The notes beneath the pieces were generated by a model. That model was not told the origin of the DNA. It saw only the letters and a program-made list of their open reading frames with translations, and ran no database searches. This document shows positions 1-5,307 of a stretch of DNA of 7,501 nucleotides, piece by piece (positions within the stretch are counted from its first letter, which is position 1; each line of letters opens with the position of its first letter). The stretch is from contig JAFLCF010000198.1 in assembly GCA_017303735.1 (NCBI GenBank), positions 1-7,501 on the forward strand, read 5' to 3'. The position numbers and the translations under genes were made by a program. Origin of the DNA: Anaerolineae bacterium. Its GTDB lineage: Bacteria > Chloroflexota > Anaerolineae > Anaerolineales > Villigracilaceae.

Positions 1-22
1 TGTCAACCGAAAGGGATAAATC

Positions 23-748
23 ATGAAAGCTAGAACCACACCCGGCGCAGCCATCGAAAAAACCGAAAAAGGCTATTTGATGAAGATCCCCGCCGGAGAC
101 TCATCCTCCTATCGTTTCGCACAGATCGACGATTACTTTGGTCTGCCTCGCAGGAATTTTCCGCATCATTCCTTAACCTTGAGCCTGAGAGCCAGAACCT
201 CCAGCCTCTCCCTCCCCGGAACCTGGGGCTTCGGCATATGGAACGATCCCTTCGGCATGTCGTTGGGGTTTGGCGCAAATCGTTTTCGCCTGCCCACGTT
301 GCCGAACGCGGCTTGGTTCTTTGGCGCTTCGCAAGAGAATCATTTGTCATTCAGTGATAAACCCGCTCAGGGATTTCTTGCGCAAAGCTTTCGCTCGCCA
401 AAGTTTCACGCCTCATTGATTCCAGCCGGGCTGGTATTACCCTTCTCCCCAAAAACGACTCGCCGCATGTTGAGCAAGGTCATCGCCGAAGAGTCATCCG
501 CCCTCGGGGTAGATGTCACTCAATGGCACAGCTACAAGCTCGAGTGGAGTGAGAAGCGCGTTGTCTGGTATGTGGATGAGGCTCGAGTGTTCGAGTCGCA
601 GGTAAGTCCGAATCCGCCCTTGGGTCTCGTCATCTGGATCGATAATCAATACGCAGCTTTCACGCCAGCAGGCAAGATTTCATTTGGTGTGTTGGAAGGA
701 AATGAAGAGTGGCTGGAAATTGAAGACTTGGTGATGAGTGAAAAGTGA
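23..748 (+). CDS. Uncharacterised concanavalin A-like (GH16/LamG-like) protein, 241 aa
   Basis: I do not recognise a named family. The protein has the look of a beta-sandwich of the concanavalin A-like lectin/glucanase fold: an aromatic strand TWGFGIWNDPFG at residues 67-78, and WHSYKLEWSEKRVVWYVDE at 168-186, which resembles the 'WHtY.ieW.p..i.fyvDG' strand pair of GH16 and LamG proteins. The GH16 catalytic ExDxxE motif is not visible, so a binding or structural role is more likely than hydrolysis (inference). No signal peptide or membrane segment is seen; the N-terminus is polar, so the product is probably cytoplasmic. The ATG start is well fixed: an in-frame TAA lies at 17-19 and a GAAAGGG Shine-Dalgarno-like site ends 7 nt before the start. 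The gene faces the rest of the window convergently and ends 3 nt before a strong terminator. Being a real gene is fairly sure; its function is unknown. Confidence 0.75.
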   Translation: MKARTTPGAAIEKTEKGYLMKIPAGDSSSYRFAQIDDYFGLPRRNFPHHSLTLSLRARTSSLSLPGTWGFGIWNDPFGMSLGFGANRFRLPTLPNAAWFFGASQENHLSFSDKPAQGFLAQSFRSPKFHASLIPAGLVLPFSPKTTRRMLSKVIAEESSALGVDVTQWHSYKLEWSEKRVVWYVDEARVFESQVSPNPPLGLVIWIDNQYAAFTPAGKISFGVLEGNEEWLEIEDLVMSEK

Positions 749-751
749 AAC

Positions 752-786
752 AAAAAAGAGGCTTCCTTTGCGGAAGCCTCTTTTTT
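752..786. terminator. Bidirectional intrinsic terminator between convergent genes
   Basis: A perfect inverted repeat: nine base pairs GAGGCTTCC (758-766) with GGAAGCCTC (772-780), a 5-nt loop, and flanking runs of six A (752-757) and six T (781-786) that extend the stem to 15 bp. Read on either strand it gives a GC-rich hairpin followed by a U run, so it should stop both the plus-strand gene ending at 748 and the minus-strand prenyltransferase gene ending at 799. Confidence 0.93.
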
Positions 787-798
787 ACTCAATACGAA

Positions 799-1830
799 TT
801 AGAACAAACCGGGCCAGAAGTTCGGCAGGAAGCTCTTCAAGAGCGCATCGGCAATGAGCCCGAGAATGAGGTAACCGCCAAACTTGCGGTTGTGCTGAAA
901 GGCAAAACCCGAGAACCACACGGGCCAGGCGGGCCAGCCTTCAGGAGCCTGGACAGGCTTGGGCTTGTTCATTACACCAATTGCCATCAGGGCTTCTTTG
1001 TATGCCAGGAAGATGATCAGCATCACGGGGGTGAAATATCCGCTGAGTACCAGATACAGAGTGACCAGATAGATCAACACAATGGCAACCTGATTCACGC
1101 GGCGGGCATTCGCCTCACCCACGCGGACGGGGAAGGTACCCACGCCTTTTTCCTTGTCGGGGTCGTGCTTGTCGATATGCTTGGCAATATTGATGCTTGC
1201 AACGCTCAAGCCGAAGGGAATGCCAGCCACGAACACATCCCAGTTCCAGCTGCCAGTAAGCACGAAGTACACGCCGCCGATCAAGACCGGTCCCCAAATG
1301 AGGAAGATCATGAATTCGCCAATGCCCCAATACTTGAAGGGATAGGTGTAGGCAAGCAACACCACAGCGCCAAACGCAAACAACCCAATGGTGGTGGTGC
1401 TAAAGCCGGTGTGAAAGAGCGCGTACACGCCTGCCAGGGTGGCAAGAAAACCGCTCACCATGAACCAGCGGATGGAAGTTTTGTTATCCCAAAATTTTTG
1501 TACGAGGGGGTGTACACCATATTCGGTGCGGAAGTAATTGTTGCGATCCACGCCGCGGTTGTAGTCTGTGTAATCATTGAGGATGTTGTTGGTGCCGTGG
1601 GCAATGAAAAGCCCAAGGGTAACGATGATGAAGGTCAGCCAGTCGAACTTCCCATCGCGGGCAGCCAAAATTCCGGCGATCACACAGGAATATACCGTAA
1701 CGAGGGTCACAGCGGAACGGGTGGCAATCAACCATTTTGAAACGACATCCAGAGCATCCCACTCCTTTTTGTCGTCCATCTTGATCAACTGCCAGGAGGC
1801 TTTACGCCACATAGCAAAATTGATATTCAT
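799..1830 (-). CDS. UbiA-family prenyltransferase, MenA-like (quinone side-chain attachment)
   Basis: An integral membrane protein of the UbiA superfamily, which attaches a polyprenyl chain from its diphosphate to an aromatic acceptor. MenA (1,4-dihydroxy-2-naphthoate prenylation, menaquinone synthesis) is the best guess. Seen directly: the first Asp-rich motif NDYTDYNRGVD at residues 85-95 (N85, D89, D95), which binds Mg-diphosphate in this family; the connecting YTYPFKYWGIGEF at 161-173, matching the family's 'YT.pPf..kyrGlGE'; and a second Asp-rich region with D220, D223 and D225 followed by GTFPVRVG (231-238), like 'nTLaVrlG' of MenA. Several hydrophobic helices span residues 35-57, 65-84, 120-142, 145-165, 172-192, 240-265 and the C-terminus. 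The length of 343 aa is slightly above the usual ~300 because of a ~30-residue polar N-terminus. The start is backed by AAGGAG 7 nt upstream. The acceptor cannot be told from sequence; other UbiA-family roles (4-hydroxybenzoate, heme or chlorophyll-type prenylation) are possible. No other quinone genes are adjacent. Confidence 0.88.
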   Translation of the reverse strand: MNINFAMWRKASWQLIKMDDKKEWDALDVVSKWLIATRSAVTLVTVYSCVIAGILAARDGKFDWLTFIIVTLGLFIAHGTNNILNDYTDYNRGVDRNNYFRTEYGVHPLVQKFWDNKTSIRWFMVSGFLATLAGVYALFHTGFSTTTIGLFAFGAVVLLAYTYPFKYWGIGEFMIFLIWGPVLIGGVYFVLTGSWNWDVFVAGIPFGLSVASINIAKHIDKHDPDKEKGVGTFPVRVGEANARRVNQVAIVLIYLVTLYLVLSGYFTPVMLIIFLAYKEALMAIGVMNKPKPVQAPEGWPAWPVWFSGFAFQHNRKFGGYLILGLIADALLKSFLPNFWPGLF

Positions 1831-1837
1831 AAACTCT

Positions 1838-1843
1838 CTCCTT
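1838..1843 (-). promoter_or_regulatory. Strong Shine-Dalgarno site of the prenyltransferase gene
   Basis: On the minus strand this reads AAGGAG, placed 7 nt before the ATG at 1828-1830. It fixes that ATG as the start over the internal methionines at codons 7 and 18. Confidence 0.8.
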
Positions 1844-1854
1844 GAGAATATATA

Positions 1855-1870
1855 AACGGCACTCGCCGTT
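1855..1870 (-). repeat. Small leader hairpin upstream of the prenyltransferase gene
   Basis: A 6-bp perfect inverted repeat, AACGGC (1855-1860) and GCCGTT (1865-1870), with a 4-nt loop. It sits between the candidate -10 box and the Shine-Dalgarno site, so it would lie in the 5' leader of the transcript. On the minus strand it is followed by an A/T-rich tract, but not a clean U run, so it is at best a weak terminator or a leader stem. Confidence 0.4.
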
Positions 1871-1889
1871 ATTTACCAGTCGAGTTGCG

Positions 1890-1895
1890 ATTATA
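1890..1895 (-). promoter_or_regulatory. Candidate -10 box for the prenyltransferase gene
   Basis: Minus-strand TATAAT, a perfect sigma-70-type -10 hexamer, about 60 nt upstream of the start codon in the gap after mazG. No good -35 hexamer is found at 16-18 nt spacing (best is 3 of 6 matches), which fits an activator-dependent or weak promoter. The 14-bp palindrome at 1926-1939 lies about 30 nt further upstream. The call rests on one hexamer, so it is tentative. Confidence 0.4.
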
Positions 1896-1925
1896 CAACC
1901 GCTTTGTGAAAAGTGGAACTTACAA

Positions 1926-1939
1926 ATTGTTATAACAAT
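1926..1939. promoter_or_regulatory. 14-bp perfect palindrome, possible regulator-binding site
   Basis: ATTGTTATAACAAT is a perfect dyad with no spacer. It lies in the 134-nt gap between mazG and the prenyltransferase gene, roughly 30 nt upstream of the candidate -10 box, where an activator or repressor dimer could bind. AT-rich dyads of this size are typical operator candidates, but no regulator is known here and AT-rich palindromes also arise by chance. Confidence 0.35.
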
Positions 1940-1964
1940 CCAAAGTCCAGTTGGTTACGGGAGG

Positions 1965-3050
1965 CTACATCCCCAGTTTTTTGGCTTCATCCCAAAAGGC
2001 ATCCATCTCTGCCAGGGTCATGTCAGACAAATTCCGACCCTGGGCTTTGGCACTTTTTTCCACGTGCCCAAAACGACGTTTGAACTTCAGGTTGGTTTCA
2101 CGCAAAGCGGCTTCTGCGTCCACTTCACGCCAGCGAGCCAGGTTCACCAACACAAAGAACAGGTCACCCAACTCCCCTTTGAGCTGCTCGGGGTTTTCAG
2201 CCGTTTTGATCTCTTCGATCTCTTCGCGGACTTTATCGAGCACATCATCGATCTGCGCCCAATCAAACCCAACGCGCGCGGCACGGTCTTGATATTCCTG
2301 CGCCTGGTTCAAGGCGGGCAAGGCGGCAGGTACACCATCCAACATGCCTTTATCTTCTTTTTTCGTTTTTCTTTCGCTCTCTTTCAACTTTTCCCAATTT
2401 TGCAGCACACCTTCCACGCCATCCAACTTCACATCACCGAACACATGCGGATGTCTGCGCACGATCTTGTCGTAGATATGCTTAATTACATCGGTCATGC
2501 TGAATTCATTATCTTGATACGCGATCTGGGCGTTTAATACGATCTGCAAAAGCAGGTCACCGAACTCCTCACGCATGCCGTCAATGTCGTTTGCATCAAG
2601 CGCCGATAAGGTCTCATATGATTCTTCAAGCAAATGCTTGCGCAGGGTTTGGTGGGTCTGCTCTTTGTCCCAGGGGCAGCCATCGGGTGCGCGCAAATGA
2701 GCCACGATCTCTGCAAACGCTTCAAAGGACGTCCCCACGCCAAGAGAAGGCACAAAAAGCGAAATGGGATACGAAAGGTCCGCGCCGCCAAACTCAGCCA
2801 AGCTTGTTTCGGTCACCCCGGCTTTCTCCACTACTGACAATTTATGGCTATCCGCATAGACTATATGCAAAACCGTCCGCACTTGTTGAGCCATTTCAGG
2901 CGAAGCGATGTCCAAAATTAAAGTGTCCACATCGGGCGGAGTGGGAGGATAATGCCGCAGAGTAAACTCTGCCCCACTGAGCAGTGTCAGTTTCGAGGGC
3001 GGGGTGAGGCGCAGCATCTCAAAGATGGAGTTGATCTGATTGAAGTCCAT
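1965..3050 (-). CDS. mazG: MazG nucleoside triphosphate pyrophosphohydrolase with N-terminal methylase-like remnant
   Basis: MazG hydrolyses NTPs and dNTPs to the monophosphate and pyrophosphate, clearing non-canonical nucleotides. Two tandem all-alpha MazG domains are visible. The first begins at the family signature LRAPDGCPWDKEQTHQTL (119-136) and carries metal-binding E142, E143, E146 and E162xxD165. The second has E276, E277, E280 and E293xxD296. Both sets look complete. Residues 1 to ~105 are not MazG. They end in ISLFVPSL, like the linker between the tetrapyrrole methylase-like domain and MazG in YabN-type fusions, and resemble the C-terminal half of that domain. The glycine-rich N-terminal half is absent: the frame upstream of the ATG is open only to a TAA at 3102-3104 and is made of repeat sequence. 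At 361 aa it is longer than E. coli MazG (~263) and shorter than full fusions (~480). The start has only a weak GGA-type ribosome site. It lies downstream of rpsI across a repeat-rich gap, so read-through from the ribosomal operon is possible. Confidence 0.93.
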   Translation of the reverse strand: MDFNQINSIFEMLRLTPPSKLTLLSGAEFTLRHYPPTPPDVDTLILDIASPEMAQQVRTVLHIVYADSHKLSVVEKAGVTETSLAEFGGADLSYPISLFVPSLGVGTSFEAFAEIVAHLRAPDGCPWDKEQTHQTLRKHLLEESYETLSALDANDIDGMREEFGDLLLQIVLNAQIAYQDNEFSMTDVIKHIYDKIVRRHPHVFGDVKLDGVEGVLQNWEKLKESERKTKKEDKGMLDGVPAALPALNQAQEYQDRAARVGFDWAQIDDVLDKVREEIEEIKTAENPEQLKGELGDLFFVLVNLARWREVDAEAALRETNLKFKRRFGHVEKSAKAQGRNLSDMTLAEMDAFWDEAKKLGM

Positions 3051-3066
3051 GGTATTTCCATTTCCA

Positions 3067-3135
3067 GTGGTCGAGTAGGCAGTGTAGTCACAATACGGAT
3101 CTTATCCTACTTGACCATTGCCGTATCGAGACCAC
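3067..3135. repeat. Nested, mutually exclusive inverted repeats in front of mazG
   Basis: Outer stem: GTGGTC (3067-3072) pairs with GACCAC (3130-3135), and GGCA (3078-3081) with TGCC (3119-3122), separated by an unequal internal loop. Competing stem: GGTCGAGTAGG (3069-3079) pairs with CCTACTTGACC (3106-3116) in 10 of 11 positions. Both use the same left arm, so only one can form. On the minus strand the block ends 16 nt before the mazG start codon. It may be an extragenic palindrome or a leader structure; no U run follows either stem, so it is not an intrinsic terminator. Confidence 0.55.
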
Positions 3136-3146
3136 CATGTTAAACG

Positions 3147-3199
3147 CGTAATCCGTAATTCGTAACTCGTAGGTTTTACGGATTACGCATTACGGATTA
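3147..3199. repeat. Heptamer-based extragenic palindrome between rpsI and mazG
   Basis: An imperfect palindrome with 23-nt arms (3149-3171 and 3177-3199) matching at 20 of 23 positions around a 5-nt loop. Each arm is itself a run of 7-nt units: CGTAATC, CGTAATT, CGTAACT, CGTAGGT on the left (3147-3174) and TTACGGA, TTACGCA, TTACGGA on the right (3176-3196). It begins about 26 nt beyond the rpsI stop codon. There is no U run after the stem on either strand, so a role as an intrinsic terminator is unlikely; it could protect or trim mRNA ends or be a dispersed repeat. Confidence 0.85.
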
Positions 3200-3225
3200 T
3201 CAGATGGGATAAACCCAGAAGATTC

Positions 3226-3618
3226 TTAACGCTTGGTGTAGGTCGGAGCCTTGCGGGCTTTCTTGAGACCGGGCTTCTTGCGTTCCTTGATACGAGCATC
3301 GCGGGTGAGCAAGCCCTTCTTGCGCAGAGCGGAGGTCCAATCTGCGTTCATGATCTGCAGGGCGCGAGCCACACCGAGGCGCACAGCTTCGGTCTGCCCA
3401 GCCACGCCACCGCCGTTGACCAGAACGGTCACATCGTACTTGGCGGCTGCCTCACCCACCGCACCAAAGGGGCGCATAATGTCTGCCACATCGCCGAAGC
3501 GGCTGAAGAAGACAGCGCCTTCCTTTTCATTGACGGTGAACTTGCCGCTGCCAGCGGTCAGGCGCACGCGGGCGGTGCTTTCCTTGCGGCGTCCGATACC
3601 TTCAAAATATTGAGCCAT
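3226..3618 (-). CDS. rpsI: 30S ribosomal protein S9
   Basis: Structural protein of the small subunit; its C-terminal tail reaches the ribosomal P site and contacts tRNA. The full 130 aa match bacterial S9 in length. Hallmarks seen are the start GIGRRKESTARVRL (residues 7-20), the glycine-rich VNGGGVAGQTEAVRLGVARAL (around 67-87), and the basic tail ending RKAPTYTKR with the invariant terminal SKR/TKR-type triplet that touches tRNA. It starts 15 nt after rplM, with a GAAGGA ribosome site in the gap, as in the near-universal rplM-rpsI pair. It is the last ribosomal gene of the cluster here; beyond it come only repeats and mazG. Confidence 0.98.
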   Translation of the reverse strand: MAQYFEGIGRRKESTARVRLTAGSGKFTVNEKEGAVFFSRFGDVADIMRPFGAVGEAAAKYDVTVLVNGGGVAGQTEAVRLGVARALQIMNADWTSALRKKGLLTRDARIKERKKPGLKKARKAPTYTKR

Positions 3619-3633
3619 GTTTTCTTTCCTTCT

Positions 3634-4077
3634 TTATTCCAAAGCCTTGAGTTTCTGAGCGCCATGGGGGTGTTCATCGCCACCGTACACCTTCAAACGC
3701 TTGAGCACGGCACGTCCCATGCGGTTGTGCGGCAACATGCCCCACACAGCATCGCGCAGTGCGCGATCGGGATATTGCGCAAGCTGGTCGCGCAAAGAAA
3801 TGCTTTTCAACCCGCCGGGGTAACCGGAGTGATGATAGTAGGTCTTGGAAGTGAGGCGAGACTCGGTCTTGGTGCCGGTCACGGTCACATTCTGCGCATT
3901 GATCACCACTACATAATCACCCATCTCCACGCCAGGCGTAAAGGTCGGTTTGTGCTTTCCAAGCAAAATGTGTGCAATGCGCGTGGCAAGGCGCCCAAGG
4001 TTCTTGCCTTTGGCATCCACAATCAGCCATTCGCGCTGAATTTCAGCGGCTTTCGGATAGTATGTCTTCTGTTGCAC
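3634..4077 (-). CDS. rplM: 50S ribosomal protein L13 (GTG start)
   Basis: Early-assembly protein of the large subunit that binds 23S rRNA. The 147 aa match the family (about 142-148). Seen are WLIVDAKGKNLGRLATRIA (17-35), the KTYYHHSGYPGGLK segment, and GMLPHNRMGR near residues 114-123, all classic L13 blocks. The start is a GTG at 4075-4077, chosen because it gives the family N-terminus (MQQKTYYPKAAEI) and is preceded at 8 nt by GGAG (4086-4089); no in-frame ATG fits. It lies 21 nt downstream of truA and 15 nt upstream of rpsI, so it is probably co-transcribed with both. Confidence 0.98.
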   Translation of the reverse strand: MQQKTYYPKAAEIQREWLIVDAKGKNLGRLATRIAHILLGKHKPTFTPGVEMGDYVVVINAQNVTVTGTKTESRLTSKTYYHHSGYPGGLKSISLRDQLAQYPDRALRDAVWGMLPHNRMGRAVLKRLKVYGGDEHPHGAQKLKALE

Positions 4078-4098
4078 TTTCGTCTCTCCGTTTCTTAT

Positions 4099-4854
4099 TT
4101 ATCTTTTCAGTGATCCATATTCAACATTTGTCAAACTCAAGCCATGTGCAGGAGCCAGCCCAGCAGGAAGGCTACCCACTCCCTTTTTCAAGGCAAGGCG
4201 GATATCTTCGAGCGAACATCTTCCCTGCGCGGCAGCCGTTTGAACAAATACCAGCCTGCGCACCATTCGATACAGGAACGCATCTGCCCGAACTTCGAAC
4301 TGCCACTCACCATTGGGCTTCCGTCTCCACTCGGACTTTGTCACCGTGCGGGTCGTCGTCCCCTTTTCAGAGGTCGCCGATCCGAAGGCGGCAAAATCAT
4401 GTGTGCCGAGGAAAAGTTCAGCCGACTGGTTGAGCGCGTCACTTTCTGGTTTCGGCCACAAGCGCCAGGCAAACCTTTCTCGTAACGGGTCACGAATGGG
4501 TTCGCAAAACAACCTGTACCGATACGAGCGAGAAAGCGCATCGAACCGGGGATGAAACTCCGCATGTACAGACCTTATCTTTCTGACAGCAAGGTCAGCA
4601 GGGAGTTTCGCATTGATCGCCTGCAACAATCGTTCTACCGGGTGCGACCATTCGTTGAAATCGAATGCCGCCGCCTGCCCTGCTGCATGGACGCCAGTGT
4701 CGGTTCGCCCCGCCATAAGGACGGAGTTTCCGGTCCAACCGATCTGATGAAGGGCATTTTCAAGCTCGCCCTGCACCGTTCGGGAGTTCGCCTGCCGCTG
4801 GCTGCCGGTAAACCCGACGCCGTCGTAGGCAAGGATCACTTGGTAACGTGCCAT
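4099..4854 (-). CDS. truA: tRNA pseudouridine(38-40) synthase TruA
   Basis: Isomerises uridines 38-40 in the anticodon arm of many tRNAs to pseudouridine, tuning decoding accuracy. At 251 aa it has family length. The catalytic aspartate is D52 in GRTDTGVHA (49-57). Other family blocks are YDGVGFTGSQRQ (10-21, usually YdGt.f.G.Q.Q), FHPRFDALSRSYRYRL (100-115) with the conserved tyrosine Y111, GTHDFAAF, and FLYRMVRRLVF, where most relatives have 'fL..MVRniVG'. The truA-rplM-rpsI order is common in bacteria. Unusually, the ATG has no recognisable Shine-Dalgarno site: the sequence before it is the edge of a heptamer palindrome that fills the whole gap to rplQ. Translation may depend on coupling or on weak initiation (inference). 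Confidence 0.97.
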   Translation of the reverse strand: MARYQVILAYDGVGFTGSQRQANSRTVQGELENALHQIGWTGNSVLMAGRTDTGVHAAGQAAAFDFNEWSHPVERLLQAINAKLPADLAVRKIRSVHAEFHPRFDALSRSYRYRLFCEPIRDPLRERFAWRLWPKPESDALNQSAELFLGTHDFAAFGSATSEKGTTTRTVTKSEWRRKPNGEWQFEVRADAFLYRMVRRLVFVQTAAAQGRCSLEDIRLALKKGVGSLPAGLAPAHGLSLTNVEYGSLKR

Positions 4855-4863
4855 TTACACTAA

Positions 4864-4923
4864 CCAGTGACCAGTGTTCAGTCGCCAGTGACTTGGTCAC
4901 CGATTACTGGATACTGATTACTG
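4864..4923. repeat. Heptamer-based extragenic palindrome between rplQ and truA
   Basis: Arms of 27 nt (4865-4891 and 4897-4923) match at 19 of 27 positions around a 5-nt loop. The left arm is a run of 7-nt units CCAGTGA, CCAGTGT, TCAGTCG, CCAGTGA (4864-4891); the right arm is TCACCGA, TTACTGG, ATACTGA, TTACTG (4897-4923). The unit read as TCAGTAA differs by one base from the TCCGTAA unit of the palindrome after rpsI. It fills nearly all of the 72-nt gap and ends about 9 nt before the truA start codon, replacing any ribosome site there. Confidence 0.75.
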
Positions 4924-4926
4924 TTC

Positions 4927-5304
4927 TTACTCTTCCACAAGTTCGAGGACAACCATCTCAGCGGCATCGCCGAGTCGGGGTCCGAGTTTGGTCACGCGGG
5001 TGTAACCACCATTGCGTGAAGCAAAGCGCGGAGCGATCTCGTCAAACAAGCGCTTGATGATCTGGTTGTCGCCAAGTTTGGAGATGGCGACGCGGCGGGC
5101 ATGGACCTTCTGGTCCGCGCTGGCATCGGCGCTGTTCTTGGCGAGGGTGATAAGGCGTTCGGCATCACCGCGAATGGCGGCTGCTTTTGCCTTGGTGGTC
5201 TGAATACGCTCGTGCGTAAAGAATTGTTTGATCAGGTTGCGTCGCAGAGCAATACGTGAGCTCTTTGTGCGTCCTAATCGATAACCTGCTACTGAATGTC
5301 GCAT
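4927..5304 (-). CDS. rplQ: 50S ribosomal protein L17
   Basis: Large-subunit protein near the polypeptide exit tunnel. The 125 aa match the family (E. coli 127). The N-terminus MRHSVAGYRLGRTKSSRIAL corresponds to the universal 'MRH....kLgR...hR.al', followed by LRRNLIKQFFTHERIQTTKAKA (20-41), the L17 signature, and a conserved C-terminal block NGGYTRVTKLGPRLGDAAEMVVLEL. It begins 3 nt after the rpoA stop codon, the usual rpoA-rplQ coupling, with GGAGA in the end of rpoA as ribosome site. Confidence 0.98.
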   Translation of the reverse strand: MRHSVAGYRLGRTKSSRIALRRNLIKQFFTHERIQTTKAKAAAIRGDAERLITLAKNSADASADQKVHARRVAISKLGDNQIIKRLFDEIAPRFASRNGGYTRVTKLGPRLGDAAEMVVLELVEE

Positions 5305-5307
5305 TTC

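Noticed and set aside
745..1740. Long plus-strand open frame of 331 codons
   Set aside because: It lies wholly antisense to the prenyltransferase gene. Its product is a low-complexity mix rich in His, Gly and Glu with no family features, it begins inside the terminator region, and the opposite strand has a complete enzyme with a ribosome site.
1842..2537. Plus-strand open frame of 231 codons opposite mazG
   Set aside because: Its translation shows no domain and it overlaps the conserved MazG second domain on the other strand, which explains the open reading by codon bias.
3147..3199. Heptad palindrome as a CRISPR array or tandem minisatellite
   Set aside because: Units are only 7 nt with no spacers between them, and the two arms are inverted rather than direct copies, so it is a palindrome and not a CRISPR.
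3147..3199. Heptad palindrome as an intrinsic terminator for rpsI
   Set aside because: No run of U follows the stem on the minus-strand transcript, and the stem is AT-rich; it lacks the standard terminator form.
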